DNA from: Cellulosimicrobium marinum
Lineage (GTDB): Bacteria; Actinomycetota; Actinomycetes; Actinomycetales; Cellulomonadaceae
Length of the DNA stretch: 64,000 nt
NCBI RefSeq assembly: GCF_020551945.1
Contig: NZ_JAJBZH010000001.1
Span: forward strand, 500,108-564,107
Direction: 5' to 3'
Shown: in pieces, positions 1 through 8,275 of the stretch
Numbering within the stretch: the stretch's first letter is position 1
Layout: the number at the start of each line of letters is the position of its first letter
Position numbers and translations under genes: made by a program
The notes under the pieces: model-generated
The model's database searches: none
What the model saw: the letters and a program-made list of their open reading frames with translations, nothing else
What the model was told of the DNA's origin: nothing

Positions 1-128
1 TGCGGATCGCGATCGTGACCTGGATCGAACGGACCTACCACCGTCGCCGACGCCAGGCCCGACTCGCACGATTGACCCCGATCGAGTTCGAGATCATCAT
101 GAGCCAGGCCGCCGACCAAGCTGCCTAA
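1..128 (+). mobile_element. 3' end of an IS3-family transposase (OrfB) gene, cut by the window edge
   Basis: The frame from base 3 to the TAA at 126-128 encodes about 41 residues ending a transposase. An IERTYHRRRR stretch followed by LTPIEFE is the usual C-terminal signature of IS3-family OrfB integrase-type (DDE) transposases. The catalytic domain would lie to the left, outside the window. The terminal inverted repeat should follow within tens of bases, but its partner cannot be seen, so its exact end is unknown. Whether the element is intact cannot be judged. Confidence 0.75.
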
Positions 129-235
129 CCAACTGTCACGGAATCGTGCAGCAGCCCCAAGCGTGGATTGGTGACACTGTCGGCTGGCGTGTCATGTGGT
201 GAATAGCCAGGGTCACCCAGGCAGCCACGCTGGGT
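129..235. other. Intergenic stretch, probable right end of the insertion sequence
   Basis: This gap lies between the transposase stop and the stop of the convergent TetR gene. It contains an inverted hexamer TGTCAC (134-139) and GTGACA (171-176), which could belong to the element's terminal repeat or be chance. No gene is seen. Confidence 0.35.
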
Positions 236-871
236 TCAGTCCTCCCCGGCTGCCCGGCCCTCCCTGACCGTCCGGCCGGTGCGCATCGTGACGACCTCGG
301 CGACGAGTGCGAGGAGGTCATCGACGTCGTCGCCGGGGCGGGGGGCGGGGTAGGTGAGGTCGCGTGCGGGGGCGCGGGTCGTCGTCGGGCCGTCGGTGAG
401 GGCGGAGCCGGCGAGGGCGGCGTGGGCGTAGAGGCCGTCGCTGATGAGGACGATGGCGCGGGCGACGACGGGGTCGCCGACCTCGTCGAGGACGGTGCGT
501 GTCCAGGCGTCGTGGGCGGTGTCGAGGGCGGCGCGGGCGTGGGGGTAGGCGCCCTGGGCGAGGCGGGTGACGGCGAGGTAGACGAGCTCGAACTCGCTGT
601 CGACCACGGTGGAGGTGCGCAGGAGGTAGTCGACGGGTCCGGCGGGCGCGGCGCGCATGGTCTCGACGTCGGCGTCGGTGAGCTCGTGCAGGTGCTCGAC
701 GAGTCCGTCGACGAGCGCGTCCTTGGAGCCGAAGTGGTAGAGCAGCCCGCCCTTCGACACCCCGGCGAGGTCGGCGACGGCCTCGATCGTCGCGGCGCGT
801 TCGCCGTGCTCGACGAGCAGCGACGCGAACGCGCGCAGCACCTTGGCGCGGGCGGCGGGGGGCGGGGGCAT
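236..871 (-). CDS. TetR/AcrR-family transcriptional repressor, divergent from a drug-efflux gene
   Basis: A 211-residue protein with an N-terminal TetR helix-turn-helix (about residues 8-50; the recognition segment reads AGVSKGGLLYHFGSKDAL, typical of the family). It is followed by an all-helical ligand-binding domain with no close functional assignment. The ATG at 871 is chosen because a TAGGCT -10 box lies 7 nt upstream (879-884) and no Shine-Dalgarno is present, so the mRNA is probably leaderless. It is transcribed away from the MFS gene at 1049, and a palindrome at 973-986 lies between them. The arrangement is the classic local repressor plus efflux pump; self-repression and control of the pump are inferred. 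Confidence 0.9.
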   Translation of the reverse strand: MPPPPAARAKVLRAFASLLVEHGERAATIEAVADLAGVSKGGLLYHFGSKDALVDGLVEHLHELTDADVETMRAAPAGPVDYLLRTSTVVDSEFELVYLAVTRLAQGAYPHARAALDTAHDAWTRTVLDEVGDPVVARAIVLISDGLYAHAALAGSALTDGPTTTRAPARDLTYPAPRPGDDVDDLLALVAEVVTMRTGRTVREGRAAGED

Positions 872-966
872 GGCGTCGAGCCTAGTTGCTGCCGGTCGTG
901 ATCCTGAGCGGGGCCGGTGCGGAGCGTCACACCGGTTCCGGGATGACCGGAGCCTGCTGATCACGT

Positions 967-986
967 TACTGTACCGTCTGGACGGT
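967..986 (+). promoter_or_regulatory. Candidate TetR operator overlapping the efflux-pump promoter
   Basis: Arms ACCGTC and GACGGT separated by TG form a perfect 6-2-6 palindrome (973-986) directly abutting a TACTGT -10-like hexamer (967-972). The position between the divergent TetR and MFS genes makes it the best operator candidate. The site is inferred, not shown. Confidence 0.55.
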
Positions 987-1048
987 GTGGAAGACCGGGC
1001 GCCGCCGTGCCCGCCCCAGCCGTCCGCTGTTCGTGGAAGGACCTCGTC

Positions 1049-2596
1049 GTGACGGCGACCCAGCTCTCGCGCCCCGCGCTCCCGCCGAGCACCCCCGCCG
1101 CACCACAGCCCGGTGCCGCACGCCGGTGGCTCGCGCTCGCGGTACTCATGCTCCCCGTGCTGCTCGTGTCCATCGACAACACGGTGCTCAGCTTCGCGCT
1201 GCCCCAGATCTCCGAGGCACTGCGCCCCACCGGAACGCAGCTCCTGTGGATCATCGACATCTACCCGCTCGTCCTCGCGGGCCTGCTCGTGCCCATGGGG
1301 TCGTTCGCCGACCGCGTCGGACGCCGCCGCCTGCTCCTCGCGGGCGCCGTCGGCTTCGCCGCCGTGTCCGTCGTGGCCGCCTACGCGCCGACCGCCGAGG
1401 CGCTCGTCCTCACGCGCGCGGGCCTCGGGTTCTTCGGCGCGATGCTCATGCCGTCCACGCTCTCGCTCCTGCGCAACGTGTTCACCGACCGCGAGGAACG
1501 ACGCCTCGCCATCGCGATCTGGGCCGCCGGCTTCGCCGCCGGCGCCGCCCTCGGGCCCATCGTCGGCGGGTTCCTGCTCGAGCACTTCTGGTGGGGCTCC
1601 GTGTTCCTCCTCGCCGTGCCCGTGCTCGTCCTGCTGCTCGTCCTCGCGCCGATCTTCGTGCCCGAGTCGCGCGACCCGCACCCCGGGCGCGTCGACGTCC
1701 TCTCGATCCTGCTCGTGATGGCCGCGATGACGCCCGTCGTCTACGGCATCAAGACCCTCGCCAAGTCCGGGGTGAGCGGCGTCGCGCTGGCGAGCATCGC
1801 CGTCGGGCTCACCGCCGGTGCGCTGTTCGTGCGCCGCCAGCTCCGCCGCCCCGACCCCATGCTCGACGTGCGGCTCTTCACGCGCGGCGCGTTCAGCGGG
1901 GCCGTCCTCGTCAACCTGCTGTCCGTGTTCTCCCTCGTCGGGTTCCTGTTCTTCGCCTCGCAGGACGTCCAGCTCGTCCTCGGGCTCTCGCCCATGCAGG
2001 CCGGCGTCGCGCTCCTGCCCGGCCTCGTCGTCATGGTCGTCGCCGGGCTCGGCGTCGTGAAGGTCGTGCGGCACGTGCGGCCCGCACGCGTCGTGGCCGT
2101 CGCGCTGCTGTTCTCCGCCGCCGGGTACGCGATCGTCGCCGCGGGCGCCGGGACGAGCACGCTCGCGCTGCTCGTCGTCGCGTTCGTCGTCCTGTCGTTC
2201 GGCGTCGGCGCCGCCGAGACCGTCTCCAACGACCTCATCGTCTCGTCCGTCCCCGCGGAGAAGGCGGGCGCGGCGTCGGCGATCTCCGAGACCGCGTACG
2301 AGGTCGGGGCCGTGCTCGGCACCGCCGTGCTCGGCAGCATCCTCACTGCCTCGTACCACGCGAACGTCGTCGTGCCCGACGGCGTCCCCGCGGCCGACGC
2401 CGTCGCCGCGGCCGAGACCCTTGGCGGCGCGACCCAGGTCGCCTCGACCCTGCCCGCCGGTCAGGCCCAGGCGCTGCTCGACTCCGCGCACGCCGCGTTC
2501 GGCAGCGGCGTCGGGGTCACGTCGCTCATCGGCGTCGTCCTCATGCTCGTCGCCGCGGGTGTCGCGCTCGTCACGCTGCGGGACGCGCGAGCCTGA
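1049..2596 (+). CDS. MFS drug-efflux transporter, DHA2 (EmrB/QacA/LfrA-like) family
   Basis: A 515-residue integral membrane protein with about 14 predicted spans, as expected for DHA2 proton-antiporters that export cationic drugs and dyes. The first span is near residues 27-47 and contains the family-typical SIDNTVLSFALPQ segment. Motif A (GSFADRVGRRR) lies at about 84-94 between spans 2 and 3. The GTG at 1049 is preferred over the upstream GTG at 1007 because GGAAGG (1035-1040) sits 8 nt before it. The divergent TetR gene and the intervening palindrome suggest substrate-inducible expression. The substrate cannot be read from the sequence. Confidence 0.9.
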   Translation: MTATQLSRPALPPSTPAAPQPGAARRWLALAVLMLPVLLVSIDNTVLSFALPQISEALRPTGTQLLWIIDIYPLVLAGLLVPMGSFADRVGRRRLLLAGAVGFAAVSVVAAYAPTAEALVLTRAGLGFFGAMLMPSTLSLLRNVFTDREERRLAIAIWAAGFAAGAALGPIVGGFLLEHFWWGSVFLLAVPVLVLLLVLAPIFVPESRDPHPGRVDVLSILLVMAAMTPVVYGIKTLAKSGVSGVALASIAVGLTAGALFVRRQLRRPDPMLDVRLFTRGAFSGAVLVNLLSVFSLVGFLFFASQDVQLVLGLSPMQAGVALLPGLVVMVVAGLGVVKVVRHVRPARVVAVALLFSAAGYAIVAAGAGTSTLALLVVAFVVLSFGVGAAETVSNDLIVSSVPAEKAGAASAISETAYEVGAVLGTAVLGSILTASYHANVVVPDGVPAADAVAAAETLGGATQVASTLPAGQAQALLDSAHAAFGSGVGVTSLIGVVLMLVAAGVALVTLRDARA

Positions 2597-2645
2597 CGGC
2601 ACCACGGGGACGGCGTGCGCGCAGCCTGACCTCGTCGTCCACAGG

Positions 2646-3035
2646 TCAGGTCGGGCCGAGCACCGTCACGCCACGGGCGCGGGCGTCCCGCGCGAGGCGC
2701 GCGTCGAAGGTCGCGAGCCCGACGGACAGGTGCTCGGCCGTCGCCAGGACGCACGCGTCGGGCATCTTCAGCGACGTCCCGGCGCGGACGAGGGCCAGGG
2801 CCTCGGGCGACGGCTCGCCCTCCGGCGAGAGGCGGAAGCCGGCCGCGCCCAGCCGCGCCCGCACCTGCTCGTGCGCACCCGTGCGCGCAGGGGCGACGAG
2901 CACCTCGGCCATCGTCAGCGAGTGCAGCACGATCCCGTCACGACCGTGCTCGAGCACGACGGCCACCGCCCCGGCGTGATGCACGTCCGACGGGTTCGAG
3001 GCGGCGATCACGACGTTCGCGTCCGCGACGATCAC
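2646..3035 (-). CDS. PIN-domain ribonuclease toxin (VapC-like)
   Basis: A 129-residue PIN-domain protein. The N-terminal VADANVVI strand carries the first metal-binding Asp, an internal MAEVLV segment the conserved Glu, and the C-terminal half the remaining acidic residues (MPDACVLATA and ATFDARLARDA). Together these make the four-acidic active site of VapC endoribonucleases, which cut tRNA or rRNA. The GTG start overlaps the stop of the upstream antitoxin-like gene as GTGA, so the pair is translationally coupled. Toxin activity is inferred from family and arrangement; some PIN proteins have other roles. Confidence 0.85.
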   Translation of the reverse strand: MIVADANVVIAASNPSDVHHAGAVAVVLEHGRDGIVLHSLTMAEVLVAPARTGAHEQVRARLGAAGFRLSPEGEPSPEALALVRAGTSLKMPDACVLATAEHLSVGLATFDARLARDARARGVTVLGPT

Positions 3036-3292
3036 GTGTCCCACCCGGAGCGCACGTCGTCCAGGTACCCCTCGGGGTAGTAGTCGGCGAGCGTCGTCAG
3101 CGCGCCGACGGCGCGTGCGTGCTCGTCGCGTCCCGCCGCTTCCTCCCGCTCGACGGCAGACGCCCCCTCCTCGATGAGGCGGGTGAGCAGTCGAGTCGCG
3201 GGCTGGCCCGGCCAGCGGCGTCGCGCGACGGCCAGGGCGCGCGCCACGCCGTCGGTCTCGGTGATCGCGTGTCGCGGCTTGAGCGTCGGCAT
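3032..3292 (-). CDS. VapB-like antitoxin, partner of the PIN toxin
   Basis: An 86-residue small protein beginning MPTLKPRHAITETDGVARAL, with a charged helical region consistent with an antitoxin that binds DNA at its N-terminus and wraps the toxin with its C-terminus. The C-terminal segment is rich in acidic and aromatic residues (LADYYPEGYLDDV). The ATG at 3292 directly follows GGAGG with almost no spacer, so the true start may be the ATG near 3316, 8 codons upstream. The stop overlaps the toxin start by 3-4 nt. No antitoxin family is identified firmly; the call rests mainly on size, order and overlap. Confidence 0.7.
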   Translation of the reverse strand: MPTLKPRHAITETDGVARALAVARRRWPGQPATRLLTRLIEEGASAVEREEAAGRDEHARAVGALTTLADYYPEGYLDDVRSGWDT

Positions 3293-3379
3293 CCTCCGAG
3301 AGTAACACCGGAGCATGGGGTGTGACACCGTGCCGGACGGGTTGGCGGGCGGGCGGCAGATCCGCCAGGGTTGTCCGTG

Positions 3380-5266
3380 ATGAGCAGCCGTCACCGCACC
3401 CCGCCCCGCTGGGCCCGCTGGACCCTCGCGGTCCTCGCCGCGCTCGTGCCCTGCGTCGTGTGGGGGGTCACGACGGCGACCGCCGACCGCAGCCTCGGCC
3501 CGCACGAGGCCCGGTACGAGATCTCGACCGACGGCCTCGTCGTCGTCGACCTCGGCCCGCTCGGCACGCTCCAGATCGACTCGCCGCTGCCCCTCGACCT
3601 CGGTGTGGACGTCACCGTCCAGGAGATCCCCGCCGACCTCACCGCCGTCGGCCAGGCGGACTCGCTCGCCGGGCTCGAGCAGGACCTCGAGGACTACCTG
3701 CGGTTCTTCGGCGGGCCGCAGGAGACCATCGGCTCCGTCACGCGCGCCCTCGTCGTCGACGCGGCGCGGCGCACCGCCTTCGCCGTGGTCGTCGTCGCGG
3801 CGGCCGGCGCGGGGCTGTACGCCCTCCTCGGTGCCGCCCGACGGCGCGAGCTCACCCGCGTCGTCGCGCCCCGCACCTACGAGATCACCGCGAGCGTCGT
3901 CCTCGTCGCGCTCGTCGGGGCGTCGCTGTCCGCCAGCGACCCGGCCACCACACGCGGCCCGTCCGTCCCCGCCTCCGCCGTGTTCGCCGGGACCGCGCTG
4001 GAGGGCGCCCGCATCACCGGGCGGCTCTCCGGCGTCGTCGACACCTACGGCGGCATGGTCATCGACCTGTACCGCGAGAACGAGGACTTCTACGCCGAGG
4101 CGAACGACAACCTCGTCGCCGCGTGGGACCGCCGCGCGACCATCCAGCGCCTCACCACGCCCCCCGCGAGCGCCGGCCAGGGCGACGAGGACGTGACGCC
4201 CGACCCCGCGCCGTCGGACCCCACCGACGAGACCCCCACCGACGGCGCCACGGAGGGCGCCACCGACGGCACCGCCGACGAGGGATCCTCCGACGAGGGC
4301 GCCATCGACGAGGGCGCCACCGACACGCAGGTCGACGCACCCGCGACGCCGGCCCCCGCGGCCGAGGAGGACCTCGTCACGCTCGTCGTCATCTCCGACC
4401 TGCACTGCAACATCGGCATGGCGCCGCTCATCCGCACCGTCGTCGAACGCTCCGGCGCGCAGGTCGTGCTCAACGCCGGCGACACCACCATGAACGGCAC
4501 GTCGGTCGAGTCGTACTGCGTCGACGCGTTCGCGTCGGCGATCCCGCAGGACGTCACCATGGTCGTCGCGGACGGCAACCACGACAGCGTCGAGACGTCC
4601 GCCACCGAACGGTCGCACGGGCAGGTCGTGCTCGACGGGGAGATCGTCGAGGTCGAGGGCATCCGCATCCTCGGCGACCGCGACCCGTTGGAGACGCGGC
4701 TCGCCGTCGGCGCCCAGCCGGAGCGCGAGGAGACGCCCGAGGAGTACGCGGCGCGCCTCGCGGAGACCGCCTGCGCCGCCCAGGAGGACGGCGAGGAGAT
4801 CGACCTGCTCATGATCCACACGCCCCGCATGGGCAACGAGGCCATGGAGTCCGGGTGCGTGCCCGACCAGATCTCCGGACACATGCACACCCGGTCCGGC
4901 CCCGAACGGATGGGCGGGGGAGTGCGGTACGTCAGCGGCAGCACCGCGGGCGCCGTCAAGGACCAGCTGCGCATCGGCCCGCTCAAGGGCACCGCCGAGA
5001 TGACCGTGCTGCGCTTCGACCCGCAGCAGCGCCGCGTCGTCGACTGGCAGCTCGTGCAGGTCGGCACCGACATGTCCGCGAAGGTGTGGCCGCGCCTCGC
5101 CTGGCCCGCCCCGCTGCCCCCGGGCATGACGGACGAGGACGCCGGCACCCCGGCCGACGACGCCACCTCCACCCCGGCCGACGACGCCACCTCCACCCCG
5201 GGCGACGACGCCACCTCCACCCCGGGCGACGGCGCGACGTCGGACGCACCGAGCGAGGACGGGTGA
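3380..5266 (+). CDS. Membrane-anchored calcineurin-like metallophosphoesterase with a repetitive acidic tail
   Basis: About 628 residues. One membrane span lies near residues 14-35 and two more around 136-156 and 171-186, then a low-complexity D/E/T-rich linker. The phosphoesterase domain (about 335-560) shows the metal-binding motifs ISDLHCN, NAGDTT, DGNHDS and SGHMHTRS. The usual GDxxD motif reads GDTTM, lacking the second Asp. The last 40 residues are tandem TPADDATS-type repeats encoded by 24-bp DNA repeats. Either GTG 3377 or ATG 3380 fits; a CAGGGT hexamer 8 nt before the ATG suggests a leaderless start. The catalytic domain probably faces outside. Substrate unknown. Confidence 0.85.
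   Translation: MSSRHRTPPRWARWTLAVLAALVPCVVWGVTTATADRSLGPHEARYEISTDGLVVVDLGPLGTLQIDSPLPLDLGVDVTVQEIPADLTAVGQADSLAGLEQDLEDYLRFFGGPQETIGSVTRALVVDAARRTAFAVVVVAAAGAGLYALLGAARRRELTRVVAPRTYEITASVVLVALVGASLSASDPATTRGPSVPASAVFAGTALEGARITGRLSGVVDTYGGMVIDLYRENEDFYAEANDNLVAAWDRRATIQRLTTPPASAGQGDEDVTPDPAPSDPTDETPTDGATEGATDGTADEGSSDEGAIDEGATDTQVDAPATPAPAAEEDLVTLVVISDLHCNIGMAPLIRTVVERSGAQVVLNAGDTTMNGTSVESYCVDAFASAIPQDVTMVVADGNHDSVETSATERSHGQVVLDGEIVEVEGIRILGDRDPLETRLAVGAQPEREETPEEYAARLAETACAAQEDGEEIDLLMIHTPRMGNEAMESGCVPDQISGHMHTRSGPERMGGGVRYVSGSTAGAVKDQLRIGPLKGTAEMTVLRFDPQQRRVVDWQLVQVGTDMSAKVWPRLAWPAPLPPGMTDEDAGTPADDATSTPADDATSTPGDDATSTPGDGATSDAPSEDG
5147..5242 (+). repeat. 24-bp tandem repeat in the metallophosphoesterase tail
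   Basis: Three near-identical 24-nt units (starting 5147, 5171, 5195) plus a degenerate fourth (5219-5242). They encode TPADDATS/TPGDDATS octapeptides. As the unit is a multiple of three, copy-number change would keep the frame. Confidence 0.9.
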
Positions 5267-5322
5267 CGCGGCCCGCGCGTCGCTCCCCGCGCAGCCGGGG
5301 CGCGCTGGGCAGGATGTGACGT

Positions 5323-6024
5323 ATGAGCAGGTCGGCACGGTGGATCGTCGTCTCGGTGGCGCTCGCCCTCGTCGTCGTCCTGCTCGCCCCGTTCGTGTAC
5401 TCCGAGCTCACGGAGGGCCGGACCCCGCCCCCGCTCGGCCTCCAGACGCCGGGGGAGCCGTCCCTCGACGTGGACCCGCCCGCCCCGGGGGCGTTCGACG
5501 CCGACGGCCGCTGGGCCGTCAACCCCGGCTCGGCCGCGGGGTTCCGTGCCGAGCTGCTCGACGTCCCCGAGGGCGACGCCGAGGTCGTCGGGACCACGGA
5601 CGACGTCACGGGCTCCGTCGAGGTCCGCGACGGGGAGGTCGTCCGCGCGACCGTCGAGAACCGCACCGCGACGCTCACCACGGGCGACGCGGAGCAGGAC
5701 CGTCTCGTCCGGCAGGTGCTCGAGGTCGACCTCAACCCCACGGCCACGTTCGCGCTCACGTCCCCGCTCGACGTCTCCGCGCTGGAGGAGACCACCGACG
5801 CCGTCCACCTCGAGGCGAGCGGCACCCTGACGCTGCGCGGGGAGACGCAACCGGTCACGGCGGCGCTCGAGGCGCAGCGCTCCGGCGAGGGCGTCGTCGT
5901 GGCGGGGGCGATCAGCGTCCGGTTCTCCGACTTCGGGCTGACGCTCGCCCCGTCGTCGCCCGTCCAGGTGGACGACCAGGGCACCGTCGAGATGCGTCTG
6001 GTCCTCGCCCGCTCCGGGGCCTGA
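5323..6024 (+). CDS. YceI-family protein with an N-terminal membrane anchor
   Basis: A 233-residue protein. A hydrophobic segment at about 7-27 (an uncleaved anchor or signal peptide) is followed by a proline-rich linker and a YceI-like domain from about residue 60, with beta-strand segments such as WAVNPGSAAGFRAEL and the closing ISVRFSDFGLTLAP. YceI proteins are lipocalin-like barrels that bind isoprenoid or other amphiphilic lipids; the ligand here is unknown. The ATG is preceded by a CAGGAT -10-like box at 5310-5315 (7-nt gap) and no clear Shine-Dalgarno, suggesting a leaderless transcript. Confidence 0.85.
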   Translation: MSRSARWIVVSVALALVVVLLAPFVYSELTEGRTPPPLGLQTPGEPSLDVDPPAPGAFDADGRWAVNPGSAAGFRAELLDVPEGDAEVVGTTDDVTGSVEVRDGEVVRATVENRTATLTTGDAEQDRLVRQVLEVDLNPTATFALTSPLDVSALEETTDAVHLEASGTLTLRGETQPVTAALEAQRSGEGVVVAGAISVRFSDFGLTLAPSSPVQVDDQGTVEMRLVLARSGA

Positions 6025-6038
6025 ACCGGCCCGTGGCC

Positions 6039-6044
6039 TAGGGT
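6039..6044 (+). promoter_or_regulatory. -10 box of leaderless mntR
   Basis: TAGGGT lies 6 nt before the GTG start with no Shine-Dalgarno, so transcription should begin at or next to the start codon. Confidence 0.55.
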
Positions 6045-6050
6045 GGTGGC

Positions 6051-6752
6051 GTGGACCGCCCCGACGACCTCACGCCCGTGGCCCAGGACTACCTCAAGGT
6101 CGTGTGGTCGGCGCGCGAGTGGTCCGACGAGCGGGTCACCACGAAGCTTCTCGCCGAGCGCATGGGCGTGGGCGCCTCGACGGTGTCCGAGACGGTGCGC
6201 CGGCTCAGCGCGCAGGGGCTGCTCGAGCACGCGCCCTACGGGTCGATCGCGCTCACCGACCGCGGCCGGGCGCTCGCCCTCGCGATGGTGCGCCGCCACC
6301 GCCTGCTCGAGACCTACCTCGTCTCCGAGCTGGGGTACGGCTGGGACGAGGTGCACGACGAGGCGGAGGTGCTGGAGCACGCCGTCTCCGACCTCATGAT
6401 CGAGCGCATCGACGCCCGCCTCGGCCGACCGACGCGCGACCCGCACGGCGACCCGATCCCCGGCGCCGACGGGAGCGTCGTGCGGCCGCCCGCCACGCCG
6501 CTGTCCGAGCTCGCGGCGGGCGACCGCGGCGTGGTCGCCCGCATCTCCGACGCCGACCCGGACGTCCTGCGCTACCTCGCCGAGCTCGGGGTCGGCCTCG
6601 ACACGCGCGTCGAGGTCACCGAGCGGCGCGAGTACGCGGGGACCCTCACGCTCGTCTGGTCGGGTGCCGGCGCGGCCGGTGCGCGCCCGTCGCCGCTGGG
6701 TCTGCGGGCGGCCGGCCACGTGTGGGTCGTGCGCGACGCCGTGCCCGCCTAG
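6051..6752 (+). CDS. mntR: DtxR/MntR-family manganese-responsive transcriptional regulator
   Basis: A 233-residue regulator of the DtxR/MntR type. A winged helix (about 7-70; RMGVGASTVSETVRRLSAQG recognition region) is followed by a metal-binding and dimerisation domain containing RRHRLLETYLV and EVHDEAEVLEHAVS (which carry the His/Glu ligands) and a C-terminal FeoA/SH3-like domain. The motif order and PVAQDYLKVVW opening resemble actinobacterial MntR, as recalled for the mycobacterial protein, more than iron-type IdeR. It should repress Mn(II) uptake genes when manganese is bound; none is adjacent. The start is leaderless, from TAGGGT at 6039. Confidence 0.85.
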   Translation: MDRPDDLTPVAQDYLKVVWSAREWSDERVTTKLLAERMGVGASTVSETVRRLSAQGLLEHAPYGSIALTDRGRALALAMVRRHRLLETYLVSELGYGWDEVHDEAEVLEHAVSDLMIERIDARLGRPTRDPHGDPIPGADGSVVRPPATPLSELAAGDRGVVARISDADPDVLRYLAELGVGLDTRVEVTERREYAGTLTLVWSGAGAAGARPSPLGLRAAGHVWVVRDAVPA

Positions 6753-6798
6753 ACTGTCCCCACACCTCTTCTCGTCGCCAGCGTTGCCGACACCGGGC

Positions 6799-6812
6799 TC
6801 GAATCGATTCGA
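6799..6812. promoter_or_regulatory. 14-bp perfect palindrome upstream of an efflux gene
   Basis: TCGAATCGATTCGA is perfectly self-complementary, with a central CG as in LacI-family operators. It lies 87 nt before the MFS start and 46 nt after mntR. A 10-of-14-bp related sequence occurs at 58738-58751 within the glucosidase start region. The binding protein is unknown. Confidence 0.5.
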
Positions 6813-6898
6813 TCCGCTCGTGCGTTGCGTACTCACCACCCGACCGGAACCACCCGCCCGGAACCACCGCACGACCGCGCGACGACCCAGGGAGCACC

Positions 6899-8104
6899 AT
6901 GACCGCACCGAGGACCGGCCCCGCGCTCCTCGCCCTCGCCATGGGCGGGTTCACCATCGGCACCACCGAGTTCGCCACCATGGGCCTGCTGTCCGACGTC
7001 GCGACCGACCTCGGCGTGTCCATCCCCACCGCGGGCCACGCCATCACCGCGTACGCCGTCGGCGTCGTCGTCGGCGCGCCCACCCTCACCGTGCTCGCCG
7101 CCCGCCTGCCCCGCAAGACGCTCCTCCTGACGCTCATGGCCTTCTACACCGTCGCCAACGTGCTCTCGGCCGCCGCGGGCAGCATCGAGACGCTCGTCGC
7201 CGGGCGCTTCCTCGCCGGGCTGCCGCACGGCGCGTTCTTCGGCGTCGGGGCCGCCGTCGGCGCGGCGGTCGCCGGCCCCGGCCGCCGCGGCCACGCCGTC
7301 GCCATGATGATGACCGGCCTCACCGTGGCCAACGTCGTCGGCGTCCCGCTGTCCACGTTCGTCGGGCAGCAGCTCGGGTGGCGCGCCGCGTTCGTCCTCG
7401 TCGGCGCCCTCGGGCTCGTCACCCTCGCGGCCCTGTGGTGGCTCGTGCCGGCACGCGCCGGGCACGAGGTGTCCAGCGCCCGGCAGGAGCTCGCGGCGCT
7501 GCGCAACGGGCCTCTGTGGATCGGGTTCGTCGCCGCCGCCATCGGCTTCGGCGGCATGTTCGCCGTCTACTCCTACGTCGAGCCCACCATCACGCGTGTC
7601 ACGGGGCTCGCGTCCGCCGGCGTGCCCGTCGTCCTCGCCGTCTTCGGGGTCGGGATGACCGTCGGCACGCTCGTGGGCGGCCGCCTCGCCGACCGGTCGG
7701 TCATGCGCACCGTCCACCTCGGCTTCGCCTCCACCGCCGCGTCGCTCGTGCTCTTCGCCCTCACCGGCCAGCACCCCGTGCCCGCCGTGCTCGCGCTCTT
7801 CCTCCTCGGCGTCACGTCCCAGGTGCTCGGGCTCTCGCTCCAGACGCGCCTCATGGACCTGTCGCCCGCCGCGCCCTCCCTGGGCGCCGCGCTGTGCCAC
7901 TCCGCGCTCAACGTCGGCAACGCGAGCGGGGCGTTCCTCGGCGGCGTCGTCATCGCCGCGGGCTGGGGCTACCTCGCCCCTGCCTGGACCGGGCTGGTGC
8001 TCACGCTCGTCGGCTTCGCGATCATCCTCGTCGCGGGCCGTCGCCCCGCCGGCGTCACGGTCGGCGAGCTGCCCGCCACGGCCGACGCCGCCGCGCCGAG
8101 GTAG
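6899..8104 (+). CDS. MFS transporter, DHA1 (AraJ/YdhP/Cmx-like) family
   Basis: A 401-residue, 12-span major facilitator. The first span contains LALAMGGFTIGTTEFATMGL, a hallmark of the AraJ/YdhP/PbuE branch; members export sugars, purine nucleosides or chloramphenicol. A second conserved stretch, RFLAGLPHGAFFGVG, lies near residues 102-116. The ATG at 6899 follows GGGAGC with a short spacer. A TAGACT hexamer overlapping the mntR stop (about 6750) may be its -10, giving a leader that contains the 14-bp palindrome. The stop codon lies inside the first unit of a 22-nt repeat. The substrate cannot be inferred. Confidence 0.88.
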   Translation: MTAPRTGPALLALAMGGFTIGTTEFATMGLLSDVATDLGVSIPTAGHAITAYAVGVVVGAPTLTVLAARLPRKTLLLTLMAFYTVANVLSAAAGSIETLVAGRFLAGLPHGAFFGVGAAVGAAVAGPGRRGHAVAMMMTGLTVANVVGVPLSTFVGQQLGWRAAFVLVGALGLVTLAALWWLVPARAGHEVSSARQELAALRNGPLWIGFVAAAIGFGGMFAVYSYVEPTITRVTGLASAGVPVVLAVFGVGMTVGTLVGGRLADRSVMRTVHLGFASTAASLVLFALTGQHPVPAVLALFLLGVTSQVLGLSLQTRLMDLSPAAPSLGAALCHSALNVGNASGAFLGGVVIAAGWGYLAPAWTGLVLTLVGFAIILVAGRRPAGVTVGELPATADAAAPR

Positions 8105-8162
8105 TACCGAGGGCGCCCGAGGGTAGTACCCCGGCCGCGCGAGGGAGCACCCCGGCCGACGG
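8098..8162. repeat. Three tandem 21-22-nt repeats with self-complementary core
   Basis: Units begin at 8098, 8119 and 8141, each starting GAGG. The first two contain the interrupted palindrome GGTAGTACC (8100-8108, 8122-8130); the third is degenerate. The first unit overlaps the stop codon of the MFS gene. Related units occur at 19518-19561 (inverted orientation) and 20711-20819. Confidence 0.8.
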
Positions 8163-8200
8163 CGGGCGGCCGCGCACAGCCAGGTCCCAGCGACACGCGG

Positions 8201-8206
8201 TAGGTT
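8201..8206 (+). promoter_or_regulatory. Possible -10 box of the VKOR gene
   Basis: TAGGTT about 70 nt before the start codon would give a 60-nt leader ending in a good GAGGAG Shine-Dalgarno (8263-8268). Confidence 0.4.
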
Positions 8207-8275
8207 GTGCCCACCGCGCCGCAGGCGCGACCACGACGGTCCGGCGCGAGCCGGCGACCCACGAGGAGCGTCCCC

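Noticed and set aside
236-2605. Very long minus-strand frame covering the MFS gene and running into tetR
   Set aside because: It is the low-stop antisense shadow expected at this GC content; its composition is His/Arg/Glu/Gly-rich without domain features, and only its last 211 residues (tetR) are real.
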